A program made the translations under genes and the position numbers. The notes under the pieces were generated by a model, which saw only the letters and a list, made by a program, of their open reading frames with translations, did not search any database and had not been told where the DNA came from. From Lentzea kentuckyensis (GTDB lineage: Bacteria; Actinomycetota; Actinomycetes; Mycobacteriales; Pseudonocardiaceae): DNA of 64,000 bases. Of this stretch, positions 35,568-44,505 are shown one piece after another (the stretch's first letter is position 1; each line of letters opens with the position of its first letter). The DNA lies in NCBI RefSeq assembly GCF_002150765.1, contig NZ_MUYM01000136.1, positions 28,096 through 92,095 on the forward strand. The letters run 5' to 3'.

Positions 35568-35597
35568 CGCGAGGGAGTCCTCGTCGACTCCCTCGCG
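35568..35597 (+). terminator. Terminator after GH105
   Basis: CGCGAGGGAGTC and GACTCCCTCGCG form a perfect 12-bp stem with a 6-nt loop, 10 bp after the stop codon. Confidence 0.8.
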
Positions 35598-35616
35598 CGG
35601 CCAGTTCGAGTGCGCT

Positions 35617-35673
35617 CTAGTCGTACCCGCGAATGTGGCCATCCTCGTCGGCGAGAATCTCGTGGCGGTCCAT
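35617..35673 (-). CDS. Candidate 18-residue peptide (or 31 residues from an upstream ATG)
   Basis: Within the 380-bp gap between GH105 and the CAP gene the minus strand has a strong GGAAGGAG site 5 nt before an ATG, then 18 codons reading MDRHEILADEDGHIRGYD and TAG. The frame stays open to an ATG at 35712, adding MSATTEVLRKETD. The peptide is acidic, without a signal or Cys. Its stop lies 19 bp from the GH105 terminator. I do not recognise it; chance cannot be excluded, but the ribosome site is better than that of many real genes here. Confidence 0.4.
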   Translation of the reverse strand: MDRHEILADEDGHIRGYD

Positions 35674-35890
35674 GTCCGTCTCCTTCCGAAGCACTTCCGT
35701 GGTGGCTGACATCACAAACCGTAGAGGCTCAGCCGCGTCCTGTGGAGTGAATTTCCACCGCAACCGGGGTAGTCGCCGCTAACCCAAGGGGGTCGTAGGG
35801 GTGTCCCAGATCACTTCGCCACCTTGTGTCCTGCATCACACACTTGGACGATGTCACGGCTACGCAGCGCCTATCAAGACGCCCCATTCA

Positions 35891-35924
35891 CCCCAAGGTC
35901 TTGCCCCGCATAGCCCATTTGGGG
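35891..35924 (+). promoter_or_regulatory. Hairpin covering the CAP-protein ribosome binding site
   Basis: CCCCAA (35891-35896) can pair with TTGGGG (35919-35924). The 3' arm contains the GGGGGA that serves as the ribosome site of the gene starting at 35938, so the fold would hide it. The stem is short, so this is tentative. Confidence 0.3.
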
Positions 35925-35937
35925 GACAAAACCTGTC

Positions 35938-36480
35938 ATGCGAACGATGCTCACCGTAATCGCCGTGACGACCGCTCTACTGGTCCCGGCCACCCCCGCA
36001 CTGGCCGCTGACCCCGTCGCAATGACGGTGGAACTTCTCAACTCCTACCGCGCAAAGCACGGCGCCGACCCTCTCTCCCTCGATTCCGAAGTGACTCATA
36101 CCGCTCAGGAATGGGCAGATCACCTCCACGAGACAGACGGTTTCGAACACCGTCCGGACAACCCCTACGGCGAGAACCTCTACTGGGTCAGCAGCCGCAC
36201 TCGCGCAATCGACGCGGTCGCGACAAAGGCGCTGCAAAGCTGGTACAGCGAATCCAGCGGTTACGACTACACGAAGGAGATGACGCCGTCCAACATCGAC
36301 TACGGCGTCCTGCACTTCACCGCGATGGTCTGGAAGTCGTCCACGCGCGTGGGTGTGGGCCTGAAGCAGGGCCGCAACGGCACCTACGTAGTCGTGAACT
36401 TCGCCGACCGCGGCAACACCCTGAACCACTTCGTGGCGAACGTCCCGCCACCCGTCAGCGCAACCCGGCAGTCTCCGTGA
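35938..36480 (+). CDS. Secreted CAP-domain (SCP/PR1-like) protein
   Basis: A 180-residue exported protein. The signal peptide MRTMLTVIAVTTALLVPATPALA ends near residue 23. The CAP fold shows LLNSYRAKHGADPL, HTAQEWADHLHETDGFEHRP, the CAP2-like GENLYW, and the CAP1-like HFTAMVWKSSTRVGVGLKQG with the conserved His and Glu cavity residues. Bacterial CAP proteins resemble YkwD; functions are poorly known and include lipid binding. Its 3' end overlaps the convergent hypothetical gene by 26 bp. Confidence 0.88.
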   Translation: MRTMLTVIAVTTALLVPATPALAADPVAMTVELLNSYRAKHGADPLSLDSEVTHTAQEWADHLHETDGFEHRPDNPYGENLYWVSSRTRAIDAVATKALQSWYSESSGYDYTKEMTPSNIDYGVLHFTAMVWKSSTRVGVGLKQGRNGTYVVVNFADRGNTLNHFVANVPPPVSATRQSP

Positions 36481-36925
36481 CCGCCCGCAACGCCGCCACC
36501 ACGGCCGAGAACGGCGGCAGGAACGGCTTCTCCGCCGGCACCTCACCGAGCCACCCGACCAGCCCGCGATCGATCCGCGAGGGCGGCAACGGCACCAGCG
36601 TGCCCAGCCGGTGCGTCAGAGCGCCCCGAGCCCGCAACCGGATCAGGTTCACCTGCGACGCCTCGTCCGCGGACGACGTGAGGATGAGCCACCTCCTGGG
36701 AGCGCCGGGCAACACCACCACCGGGCCGCCGAGCATCCGGACCGACAGGTAGTGCCGCACCTCCTCGCCGATCCCTGCCCCGAGCTCCACGGCGGACACC
36801 TGGTGGTCCGTGGTCAGCAGGAGGCGGTTCTCCGAGCGCAGGACCAGCCATCCCCAGTCCGAGTAACGCTCAAGGGCACTCGAGAACGTGTCGAGTTGCG
36901 GCAATACTCCCTTAGGCGAGTTCAT
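36455..36925 (-). CDS. Hypothetical protein, about 156 residues
   Basis: I do not recognise this protein. From ATG 36925 it begins MNSPKGVLPQLDTFSSALERYSDWGWLVLRSENRLLLTTD. It is soluble with no signal or membrane helix, and alternates beta and alpha segments (VSAVELGAGIGEEVRHYLSV, GAPRRWLILTSSADEASQVN). Codon use is normal for the window. An in-frame GTG at 36940 is an alternative start. It is divergent from the amino acid permease by 64 bp. Confidence 0.6.
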   Translation of the reverse strand: MNSPKGVLPQLDTFSSALERYSDWGWLVLRSENRLLLTTDHQVSAVELGAGIGEEVRHYLSVRMLGGPVVVLPGAPRRWLILTSSADEASQVNLIRLRARGALTHRLGTLVPLPPSRIDRGLVGWLGEVPAEKPFLPPFSAVVAALRAVTETAGLR

Positions 36926-36989
36926 CGATCTCACCCTCACTTTTTCCGTGCGATGTAACTCCGATCACACGATTTGACTCTCCGCCGTT

Positions 36990-38366
36990 ATGAACTCACT
37001 ATCGGGCCGCCATCGGCACACTCGAACGGGGCTGGAGAGAGTGACTCACCTGCGGGAACGGCACGTCACCATGATCGCGCTGGGAGGTGTGATCGGCGCG
37101 GGCCTGTTCGTCGGAACGGGCGCGGGCATCGCACTGGCCGGTCCGGCAGTGCTCATCTCATTCGGACTTGCCGGAATTCTGGCGCTGCTCGTCATGCGCA
37201 TGCTCGGCGAAATGGCCGCCGAGTACCCGAGCGGCGGCGCGTTCTCCGTGCACGCCGAAAAGGCGCTGGGTCCGTGGGCGGGCTTCACCGTCGGCTGGGC
37301 CTACTGGGCGACCGTCGGCGTGGTGCTCGCGGTCGAGGCGACCGGCGCCGCGAAGATCGCCGCGGGCTGGGTTCCGTCCGTGCCGCAGTGGGCCTGGGTG
37401 CTGATCTTCATGTCGGCCCTCACCGCGGTGAACCTCACCAACGTCCGCAACTTCGGCGAGTTCGAGTTCTGGTTCGCCGGCCTCAAGATCGCGGCGATCG
37501 TCCTCTTCCTCGCGCTCGGCGCGGCCGCGATCGCGGGCCTGCTCCCGAACGTCGACTCCCCCGGTCTGAGCAACCTCACCGACTTCATGCCCCACGGCTG
37601 GGGCGGCGTCGTCGCGGGCTTCATGGCCGTGGTGTTCGCGTTCGGCGGCCTCGAAGTCGTCACCATCGCCGCGGCCGACGCCGAAGACCCGAAGCACGCC
37701 ATCGGCAAGGCCGTGCGCACCTCCATGACCCGCCTGCTCGTCTTCTACCTGGGCTCGATGGCCGTGGTCGTCACCCTGCTGCCGTGGAACGACTCCGAGG
37801 TGGGTGCCAGCCCGTACGTGGCGGTGCTGAACCGGCTCGGCATCCCGGCGGCCGGGCAGATCATGAACGTGGTCATCTTCGTGGCGCTGCTGAGCGCCAT
37901 CAACGCCACCCTCTACGGCGCCGCCCGCATGCTCTGCTCGCTGGCCGAACGCGGCGAGGCCCCCAAGGCGTTGCTGAACAGGAAGAACGGCGTCCCCCGC
38001 AACGCGGTGCTGGCGTCGGTGGCGTTCGGGTTCTTCTCCGTGCTGCTGAACTACCTGTGGCCGGACACCGTCTTCCTGTTGCTGCTCAACGCCGTCGGCT
38101 CCGCCCTTCTGGTCGTCTGGGCGTTCATCGCCGTCTCCCAGATCCGCCTGCGGCGCACGATCGAGAATCCGACGGTCCCGATGTGGGGCTACCCGTACCT
38201 CTCCTGGCTGGCCCTGGCCGCGATCGCCGCGATCATCGTGCTGATGCTCAGCGACGAGCAGGCCCGCGGCCAGATCCTGTCCACGGGCGTGCTCGTCGCC
38301 GTCATCGCGGCGGTCGGGCTCAGCAGGTCAGCTTTGCGCCGGCGAAGTCTCCCCGATCGAACCTGA
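36990..38366 (+). CDS. APC-superfamily amino acid permease (GabP/AAT type)
   Basis: A 12-helix inner-membrane amino acid/proton symporter, 458 residues. The first helix contains the substrate-binding MIALGGVIGAGLFVGTGAGIA hallmark (residues about 28-47). Helix six reads GFMAVVFAFGGLEVVTIAAADAEDP, as in AAT-family permeases such as GabP. The N-terminus LERVTHLRERH is typical. The ligand may be GABA given the gabT operon 6 kb upstream, but aromatic or basic amino acids are possible. The 3' end overlaps the convergent GH27 gene by 47 bp. Confidence 0.88.
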   Translation: MNSLSGRHRHTRTGLERVTHLRERHVTMIALGGVIGAGLFVGTGAGIALAGPAVLISFGLAGILALLVMRMLGEMAAEYPSGGAFSVHAEKALGPWAGFTVGWAYWATVGVVLAVEATGAAKIAAGWVPSVPQWAWVLIFMSALTAVNLTNVRNFGEFEFWFAGLKIAAIVLFLALGAAAIAGLLPNVDSPGLSNLTDFMPHGWGGVVAGFMAVVFAFGGLEVVTIAAADAEDPKHAIGKAVRTSMTRLLVFYLGSMAVVVTLLPWNDSEVGASPYVAVLNRLGIPAAGQIMNVVIFVALLSAINATLYGAARMLCSLAERGEAPKALLNRKNGVPRNAVLASVAFGFFSVLLNYLWPDTVFLLLLNAVGSALLVVWAFIAVSQIRLRRTIENPTVPMWGYPYLSWLALAAIAAIIVLMLSDEQARGQILSTGVLVAVIAAVGLSRSALRRRSLPDRT

Positions 38367-40314
38367 CCCCGTCACCGCTGTCGTTCACGACCAGCCGCAG
38401 GAACTCGGCTCCCTGCAACGAGCCTGAGAGCGACACCGCGTCGTCCTGCCACGTCCGCAGGCCGCTGGAGGCGACCAAGGTGGCGTCCGCCCAGACCTCG
38501 AAGATCGCCGAGCCCTGCTTGTTCACGTCGCGCTCGTCGTCGATGCCGACGTCCGACGAGAACGACGTGCACTGTCCGCCCACGTAAAGGATCAGCTCGG
38601 CGTTGGCGTGCGCGCCGAGTCCCTTCTCGTACGTCTTCCCGTTGATGGTCAACGTCTTGCCGTCACCGCCGACGTACCCGCCGTTGGACCTGTCCCGCTC
38701 GACAGGCCCATAGCCACTGCGTTCGGTGGTGAACTTGACGTCGCTGGCCCACAGCGAGGCACCGGACGGCGGCGCGACCGGCACCAGCACACCGGAGTTC
38801 ACCGGCCGCGACAGCCTTCCGTGCCCGACCCACGTGGCATTCAGCGCGCCGTTCACCACATGCGCTCCCGGCGTCACCCCAGCGGGCGGCGTCACTCTCC
38901 ACTTGCCCTGCACCGACTGTGAGGTCAGCAGCACCGGCGCGCGTTCCGAAGACAGCTTCTCGACCTTCCACCCCGCGGGCGCGACGAAAGAAGTGGAAGC
39001 GTTCAGCACCGGGATCGGCGCCTGGTTGGTCGCCGTCACGGTGGCCACGAACGGCTCACCGGCCGGGGTGATGGTGCTCGGGATCCCGGGAATCCGAGCG
39101 GTGATGTCCAGTTGGGCGTCGATCGCGGGCTCGTACCGGTACCAGTCCTGCGACGCCTTCACCCGGAAGATCGCGGTGCCGTGCGGTGGCAGGGCGGCCG
39201 AGATCTGGCCGGCGGACTGGAAGCTCTTGTGCTGCCCCAGGTCCCGCACGGTGTAGCCGACGCTGCGCGGCAGTCCGAGGTCCCGCGCGGAGGTGGAGAT
39301 CGTCGCGTTCACCTCGGACTCGTTGAACAGCGCCACCGCCTTGTCGCCGTTGGTCAACGGCTTGACGAACACCCAGTGCCCGTCCTTCTGCGAGATCACC
39401 TTGCCCTGGACGCCGAGCCGGTCCTGGTTGATCGCGATGATCTCCTTGTTGCGCAGGATGTCGAAGTGCTCCTGCGACACCTTGCGCAGGTCCGCGCCGA
39501 TCAGCAGCGGTGCCGCCATGATCGACCACAGCGCGAAGTGGCTCTGGTACTCCACCGTCGTCTGCTGGCCGTTGCCGACCTCCAGCATGTCGGGGTCGTT
39601 CCAGTGGCCAGGCCCGGCATAGGAGTCCAGCGGCGCGTTCAGCTTGAGGATCTCGACGGTCTTGGACCAGGTGTCGTTGATGTCACCGGTGGTGCGCCAC
39701 AGATGCCCGACGCCCTTGCCCCACTCCCACGGCTTGTTCTGGCCCCACTCGCAGATCGAGTAGACGATCGGACGGCCGGTCTTCTTCAGCGCGTCACGCA
39801 TCTTCGTGTAGCGCTCAAGTGCGGGACGGCCCTCGTTGTTGCAGTTGTCGTACTTGAGGTAGTCGACGCCCCAGTCCGCGAACGTCTGCGCGTCGATCTC
39901 CTCGTGGTCCAGTGCGCCCGGCATCGTCTTGGCGCACGTCTGGGTGCCCGCGCTGGTGTAGATGCCGAACTTGAGGCCGCGGGCGTGGATGTAGTCCGCG
40001 AGCGCCTTCATGCCGCTGGGGAACCGGGTCGGGTGGTTGCGCAGCCGTCCGGTCGCCGGGTCGCGGGTGGCGTCGGCCCAGCAGTCGTCGACGTTGACGT
40101 ACTGGTAGCCGGCGTCCTTGAGCCCCTTGGTCACGAAGATGTCCGCCATGTCGCGGATCATCTGCTCGCTGATGTTGCAACCGGTGGTGTTCCAGTTGTT
40201 GAACCCCATCGGCGGCGTCAGGGCCAGGGTCGGGTCGGCATCGGCTGTGGCGGATGGGGCGGGGACGACCACGGACGCTGCGACGAGCGCCAGCGCGGTG
40301 AGCAGTGATCTCAC
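38320..40314 (-). CDS. Secreted GH27 alpha-galactosidase with NEW3 and NPCBM domains
   Basis: A 664-residue exported retaining alpha-galactosidase. The signal peptide begins MRSLLTALALVAASVVV. The GH27 barrel opens with LTPPMGFNNWNT; the nucleophile is Asp156 (YLKYDNCNN) and the acid/base Asp211 (WRTTGDINDTW). A C-terminal beta domain, an NPCBM-associated NEW3 domain (around 420-500) and a final NPCBM domain (GKTYEKGLGAHANAELI) bind galactose polymers. The GTG at 40314 overlaps the GH95 stop (GTGA); the long frame upstream is a shadow. Acts on galactomannan, raffinose-type sugars or pectin side chains. Confidence 0.92.
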   Translation of the reverse strand: MRSLLTALALVAASVVVPAPSATADADPTLALTPPMGFNNWNTTGCNISEQMIRDMADIFVTKGLKDAGYQYVNVDDCWADATRDPATGRLRNHPTRFPSGMKALADYIHARGLKFGIYTSAGTQTCAKTMPGALDHEEIDAQTFADWGVDYLKYDNCNNEGRPALERYTKMRDALKKTGRPIVYSICEWGQNKPWEWGKGVGHLWRTTGDINDTWSKTVEILKLNAPLDSYAGPGHWNDPDMLEVGNGQQTTVEYQSHFALWSIMAAPLLIGADLRKVSQEHFDILRNKEIIAINQDRLGVQGKVISQKDGHWVFVKPLTNGDKAVALFNESEVNATISTSARDLGLPRSVGYTVRDLGQHKSFQSAGQISAALPPHGTAIFRVKASQDWYRYEPAIDAQLDITARIPGIPSTITPAGEPFVATVTATNQAPIPVLNASTSFVAPAGWKVEKLSSERAPVLLTSQSVQGKWRVTPPAGVTPGAHVVNGALNATWVGHGRLSRPVNSGVLVPVAPPSGASLWASDVKFTTERSGYGPVERDRSNGGYVGGDGKTLTINGKTYEKGLGAHANAELILYVGGQCTSFSSDVGIDDERDVNKQGSAIFEVWADATLVASSGLRTWQDDAVSLSGSLQGAEFLRLVVNDSGDGVRFDRGDFAGAKLTC

Positions 40315-43118
40315 TTCGGCTTCTCCAGGGTGATCGCGAAGACGTGCAGGCGCGGCCCGCTCGTCCTGGGCAGAGTGACGGCGGAGAGTTCCTGGGCGGG
40401 GTCCAGCTCGATGCTCTGGTGGAAGATCGACACCTGCTTGGCGACCGGACCGGCGGGCGTGTGCATCAGCGTCGTGGCAACGGGTTCCGACTCGCCGAAC
40501 TGCGGCCGCTGCTGCCACGCCGTCACCCGGAACCTGGCGGGCACCGCGCCGCCGGCGTACGTGACCGCGCCGTCCGCCTCGACGTTGCCGGTGTCCGCGG
40601 CCGCGAGCAGGTGCAGCTTCACGTACTTCCCGGCCGGCACGGCGAGTGTCTGCCCGTTGGCGATGATGTTGTTCTTGCTCGCCTCGTCGCCGTTGTGGAA
40701 CTCGAACAGGATGCTGTCGTCCGTCACCGACCCGGTCTGCGGCAGCTGGGCGGCCGGGTAGGTGTCGCCCAGCCCGTCGAAGTCGCCGTCACGGCTGGTG
40801 AACTCGTTGGACAGCCCGTCGTTGTCGAGCGCCGCGCTGATGTCCACCGGCACCGCGCTGCCACCGGGCGGCAACGCGGGCAGGCCCCAGCGCCTGGCCG
40901 GCTCGGTGATCCGCACCGGCGCGATGGTGAAGTCGCGTTCGCCCCGCGCGTGGATCAGCGCTTCCTGACCACGCCGCAGCTCCAGCTCGACCACACCGTC
41001 GCGGACGCTCCACCGGGAGCAGCCCCGCACGGTCAGCGGCCCCTCGATGCCCGTGCGGACGCGGCACGGCTCGCCCGCCTCGCTGCGCACCCGGACGAAC
41101 CGCGTCCTGCCGCCCCTGCGCACCGCGCTGACCAGGAACGCACCCTCGGTCCGAGTGTCGTGGATGGTCACGTCCCGCCAGCCGGCGGGCACGGCCGGGA
41201 AGATCCGAATCAGCCCGCCCCAGCTCTGGATCAGCATGTCCTGCAACGACTTCGCCGCGGAGAGGGGCGTTTCGATCACCGGGCCCGCCTCGAAGTACAT
41301 GGTGTTCGGCTGGGCGAACCGGGTGACGAACTCGCGCAGGTAGCGCAGCGCGTCGTCGCCGCGGGTCATCTGGGCCGCGATCGAGGCGGCGCCGGTGAAC
41401 GTGAAGCCGCGCAACGACCCCTCGAAGCTCAGCCAGTGCTTCAGCGAGCGTTCGATCAGGTCGCGGCGTTCCGGCTGCTCCCAGTTGACCTCGTGCAACG
41501 GGTAGACCGCGAGCATGTGCGAGTAGTGCCGGTGCGACTTCGCGAACGGCACCCCGGCGCCGATCATGAACCCGCCCGCGTCGGCCGGGTACTCGACGAG
41601 CTGGTCGAGCACCTCCCGCCACTTCGGCGCGAGCGGATCGTCGATCTTGAGCAGCCGGGCGCTGTCGATCAACGTCCGGCACGACCACCGCAGCAGCGCG
41701 AGGTCGAAGTTGCAGTCCGGCGCGACGCCGTACTCGGGCGAGTAGGTCGGCAGCAGGTGCAGCCTGCCGTCGTTGCCCTTGCGGAGGAAGTGCAGGTAGT
41801 AGTTGGTCGACCGGCGCAGCACCGGGAAGACCGTGTCGCGCAGGATCCGCTCGTCCATGGTGTGGCGGTAGTTCAGCCACGCGTTGTGCAGCAACCACGG
41901 CAGGTTGCCGATCTCCGGGTCCGGCGACGGGTGCAACGGCGAGCCGACGAACCCGGCGTCCTGGAACGTCGGGTCGGTGCTGCGCCGCAACCCCATCGAG
42001 TCCGCGCGGAACTCCGGTCTGAGCGCGTCGACCAGGATCTGCTGGTTCTGCGCGATCGTGCGCGGAATCGGGTCCAGTTCCAGGTGGTTCGACGCCAGCA
42101 CGGCCCAGTACTCCAGCTGGGCGTTGAGGTTGAACCACACCGACGGCCACGGCGTCGGTTCCAGCCACGGCCCGGTGGTGGGCATGATCGGGGCTTCTCC
42201 GCGCGCACCTGAGGCGAGCTTGTACAGCTGGATCCAGTAGAAGCTCTGCATCAGCGCGTCCGGCACGGATACGAAGCTCTTGCGGTAGAAGGCATGCCAC
42301 CACTTCTGGTGCTGGTGGCGCAGCAACTCCGGGACAGGCGCTGTGGTGATCGCGTCCCTGACCGTCGCCTCGGCGGTGCGATCGGGGAACGAGTGGTCGA
42401 CGGACAGCAGGAAGTCCGTGCGGCCGTGGAACTTCCTGACGCGACAGGCCGTCGCCGTCTGGCCGCCCGCGACCATCTCCTGGGTGACGAGCGTGAGCCC
42501 GTTCTCGGTGCGGGTGACCGGCTTGGGGTTGAGCGGGAACGTCGCGGGCGGTGGTTCCCTGATCGTGCGCGGGCTCAGCGCGTCGAGGGCCAGGAACTCC
42601 AGCGTGGCGCCGTTTTCCCCGCCGCTCGGCCGTACTTCCAGGTGCAGCAACGACTTCTCGGCGTGCACGAACAGCCTGAGCGCGAGCTCGCCCCGGTCGG
42701 TGATGACCTTGCCGCGCAGCTCCGCGTTCCACAGGTCGAGCCTGAGGTCGACCCCGGTGATCCGGCCGACCGGCGTCAGCAGCAGGCGCCCGACCGGCAG
42801 CCGTGCCACTCCCCACTCGTTGCCGAACTGCGGCCGGTGGTCCTGCACCTTCGCGTGGTCGACCGTGAACCGGACGGCGTTCGCGCCGGGCTCGCGGTAG
42901 CAGGCGGTGGCGAGAAAACCGTTGCCCAGAAAGGGACCCTCGTACCAGGCGCGCGGAATCCGTTGCCAGACCAGGTCCTGCTGACCGAGGAACCGCTCCC
43001 AGTCGATCCTCGTGGCGCACCCGGTGATCCCCGGATCCGCACTCGCCGTGATCGGCAACGCCGTGAGCGCCGCCCCTGCCACCACTCCACCGAGCAACCC
43101 GCGCCGCGACAGATCCAC
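40311..43118 (-). CDS. Tat-exported GH95-family glycoside hydrolase (alpha-L-fucosidase/alpha-L-galactosidase type)
   Basis: A 935-residue exported enzyme. MDLSRRGLLGGVVAGAALTA is a Tat signal. The N-terminal beta-sandwich contains WYEGPFLGNGFLATACYRE. The (alpha/alpha)6 barrel holds FNLNAQLEYW with Asn330/Asn332, matching the NxN-x-Q-xx-YW catalytic signature of GH95 alpha-fucosidases. A C-terminal extension of about 200 residues after residue 730 is beta-rich and unassigned. Inverting hydrolysis of alpha-L-fucose or alpha-L-galactose from xyloglucan or pectin is likely. It is the first gene of an operon with GH27. A related inverting family is the alternative. Confidence 0.75.
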   Translation of the reverse strand: MDLSRRGLLGGVVAGAALTALPITASADPGITGCATRIDWERFLGQQDLVWQRIPRAWYEGPFLGNGFLATACYREPGANAVRFTVDHAKVQDHRPQFGNEWGVARLPVGRLLLTPVGRITGVDLRLDLWNAELRGKVITDRGELALRLFVHAEKSLLHLEVRPSGGENGATLEFLALDALSPRTIREPPPATFPLNPKPVTRTENGLTLVTQEMVAGGQTATACRVRKFHGRTDFLLSVDHSFPDRTAEATVRDAITTAPVPELLRHQHQKWWHAFYRKSFVSVPDALMQSFYWIQLYKLASGARGEAPIMPTTGPWLEPTPWPSVWFNLNAQLEYWAVLASNHLELDPIPRTIAQNQQILVDALRPEFRADSMGLRRSTDPTFQDAGFVGSPLHPSPDPEIGNLPWLLHNAWLNYRHTMDERILRDTVFPVLRRSTNYYLHFLRKGNDGRLHLLPTYSPEYGVAPDCNFDLALLRWSCRTLIDSARLLKIDDPLAPKWREVLDQLVEYPADAGGFMIGAGVPFAKSHRHYSHMLAVYPLHEVNWEQPERRDLIERSLKHWLSFEGSLRGFTFTGAASIAAQMTRGDDALRYLREFVTRFAQPNTMYFEAGPVIETPLSAAKSLQDMLIQSWGGLIRIFPAVPAGWRDVTIHDTRTEGAFLVSAVRRGGRTRFVRVRSEAGEPCRVRTGIEGPLTVRGCSRWSVRDGVVELELRRGQEALIHARGERDFTIAPVRITEPARRWGLPALPPGGSAVPVDISAALDNDGLSNEFTSRDGDFDGLGDTYPAAQLPQTGSVTDDSILFEFHNGDEASKNNIIANGQTLAVPAGKYVKLHLLAAADTGNVEADGAVTYAGGAVPARFRVTAWQQRPQFGESEPVATTLMHTPAGPVAKQVSIFHQSIELDPAQELSAVTLPRTSGPRLHVFAITLEKPK

Positions 43119-43178
43119 AGAACACCCTTCGGGCCTGCGGCGGCAGCGACCAAAGATCGGAGGTGTAACTACGACCGC

Positions 43179-43207
43179 AGCCTATGACGCCCCTCAGAGT
43201 GGGTCAA
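43179..43207 (-). promoter_or_regulatory. Sigma-70-type promoter of the GH95-GH27 operon
   Basis: On the minus strand TTGACC (43202-43207) and TAGGCT (43179-43184) are exactly 17 bp apart, about 60 bp before the GH95 ATG. Transcription would start near 43172. Confidence 0.65.
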
Positions 43208-43225
43208 GCTTAGTCAGCCGTCGGA

Positions 43226-43239
43226 TGAAAGCGTTTTCC
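43226..43239. promoter_or_regulatory. LacI-type operator in the GH95-P450 divergent region
   Basis: TGAAAGCGTTTTCC is a near-palindrome with a central CG of the kind bound by LacI/GalR-family repressors. It lies 19 bp upstream of the GH95 operon -35 box and 82 bp before the P450 start. Which LacI protein uses it is unknown. Confidence 0.45.
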
Positions 43240-43320
43240 GCGCGATTCAAGACGGACCTGTGGTGTTCACGCTCTCCCAGCGCGCATCATGACTGCGCCG
43301 CCCAAGTTCTGGAGGATGCC

Positions 43321-44499
43321 ATGTCTGTGCGTTCCTACCCGTTCGGTCCGGTGGACGGGCTCGAGATCGACCCGCTGTACGGACGACTGCGCGACGAAGA
43401 ACCGCTGGCCCGCGTCAAACTCCCTTACGGGGAAGAGGGTTGGCTGCTCACCAGATACGACGACGTGCGATTAGCGCTCAGCGACCCGCGGTTCAGCCTC
43501 GCGCAGGCCGCGGTGCGGGACACCCCTCGGATGGGCCCGCAGCGAATGGGCGCGATCCTGACCGACCTCGACCCGCCGGACCACACCCGGTTGCGCCGGT
43601 TGCTGGCGCACGCGTTCACCGTGCGCCGCGTCGAACAGCTGCGGGCGAACGCACAACGGCTGGCCGGCGACCTGCTGGACGAGATCGAGAAGGCGGGCCC
43701 GCCGGCGGACCTGGTGACGGCGTACGCGGTGCCGTTGCCAGGACTGATGGTCTGCGACCTGCTCGGCGTGCCGTACGCCGACCGCGACCACTTCCAGGAC
43801 CTGGCCGCCGCGTTCATGTCGATCACCGCGATGTCCGACGAGGAGAAGCTGGCGAAGGTCGGCGAACTCGCGGCCTACCTCGCCGGGCTCGCCGACCAAC
43901 GCCGTGAGCACCAGGAAGACGACCTGATCAGTGCGTTGGTGGTGGCGCAGGAGGAAGGCGACCGGCTGACCGCCGAAGAACTGGTGCAGCTGACGGTGTT
44001 GCTGCTCGGCGCGGGCTACGACTCCACCGCCGCGCACATCGCCAACTCGGTCCACACACTGCTGCGGTTCCCCGACCAGGCCCGGTTGCTGCGGGAGAAC
44101 CCGGAGCTGATGCCCGGCGCCGTCGAGGAGTTGCTGCGCTGGATCCCGGCCCAGGAGATCTCCGACATCCTGCCCCGGTACGCGCTGGAGGACGTGGAAC
44201 TCAGCGGCGGCACCGTGAAAGCCGGCGAGGCGGTGCTGCTCGCGAAACACGCCGCCAACCGGGACCCGCGCCAGTACGCCGACGCCGACCGGTTCGACGT
44301 GACGCGCAACGCCAAGGGACACCTGACGTTCGGGCACGGACCGCACCACTGCATCGGCGCGCAGCTGGCACGGATGGACCTGCAGGTCGCACTGACGGCG
44401 ATCCTCGACCGGTTCCCAGGACTGCGCCTGGCCGAGGACGTGCGGTGGCGGACCGGCTTGGCCATGAGGGGCCCGCTGGCGCTGCTGGTCACGTGGTGA
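43321..44499 (+). CDS. Cytochrome P450 monooxygenase
   Basis: A soluble class I bacterial P450 of 392 residues. The I-helix reads LLGAGYDSTAAHI with the oxygen-activating acid/Thr variant DST, ExxR is in EELLRW, and the heme loop FGHGPHHCIG places the thiolate ligand at Cys344. TDLDPPDHTRLRRLL is the conserved C-helix segment. The ATG at 43321 follows GGAGG closely. It is probably a biosynthetic or xenobiotic hydroxylase (CYP105/107-like by appearance). No ferredoxin is adjacent, so it must use a partner from elsewhere. The convergent XRE gene ends 6 bp away. Confidence 0.92.
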   Translation: MSVRSYPFGPVDGLEIDPLYGRLRDEEPLARVKLPYGEEGWLLTRYDDVRLALSDPRFSLAQAAVRDTPRMGPQRMGAILTDLDPPDHTRLRRLLAHAFTVRRVEQLRANAQRLAGDLLDEIEKAGPPADLVTAYAVPLPGLMVCDLLGVPYADRDHFQDLAAAFMSITAMSDEEKLAKVGELAAYLAGLADQRREHQEDDLISALVVAQEEGDRLTAEELVQLTVLLLGAGYDSTAAHIANSVHTLLRFPDQARLLRENPELMPGAVEELLRWIPAQEISDILPRYALEDVELSGGTVKAGEAVLLAKHAANRDPRQYADADRFDVTRNAKGHLTFGHGPHHCIGAQLARMDLQVALTAILDRFPGLRLAEDVRWRTGLAMRGPLALLVTW

Positions 44500-44505
44500 G
44501 GCCGC

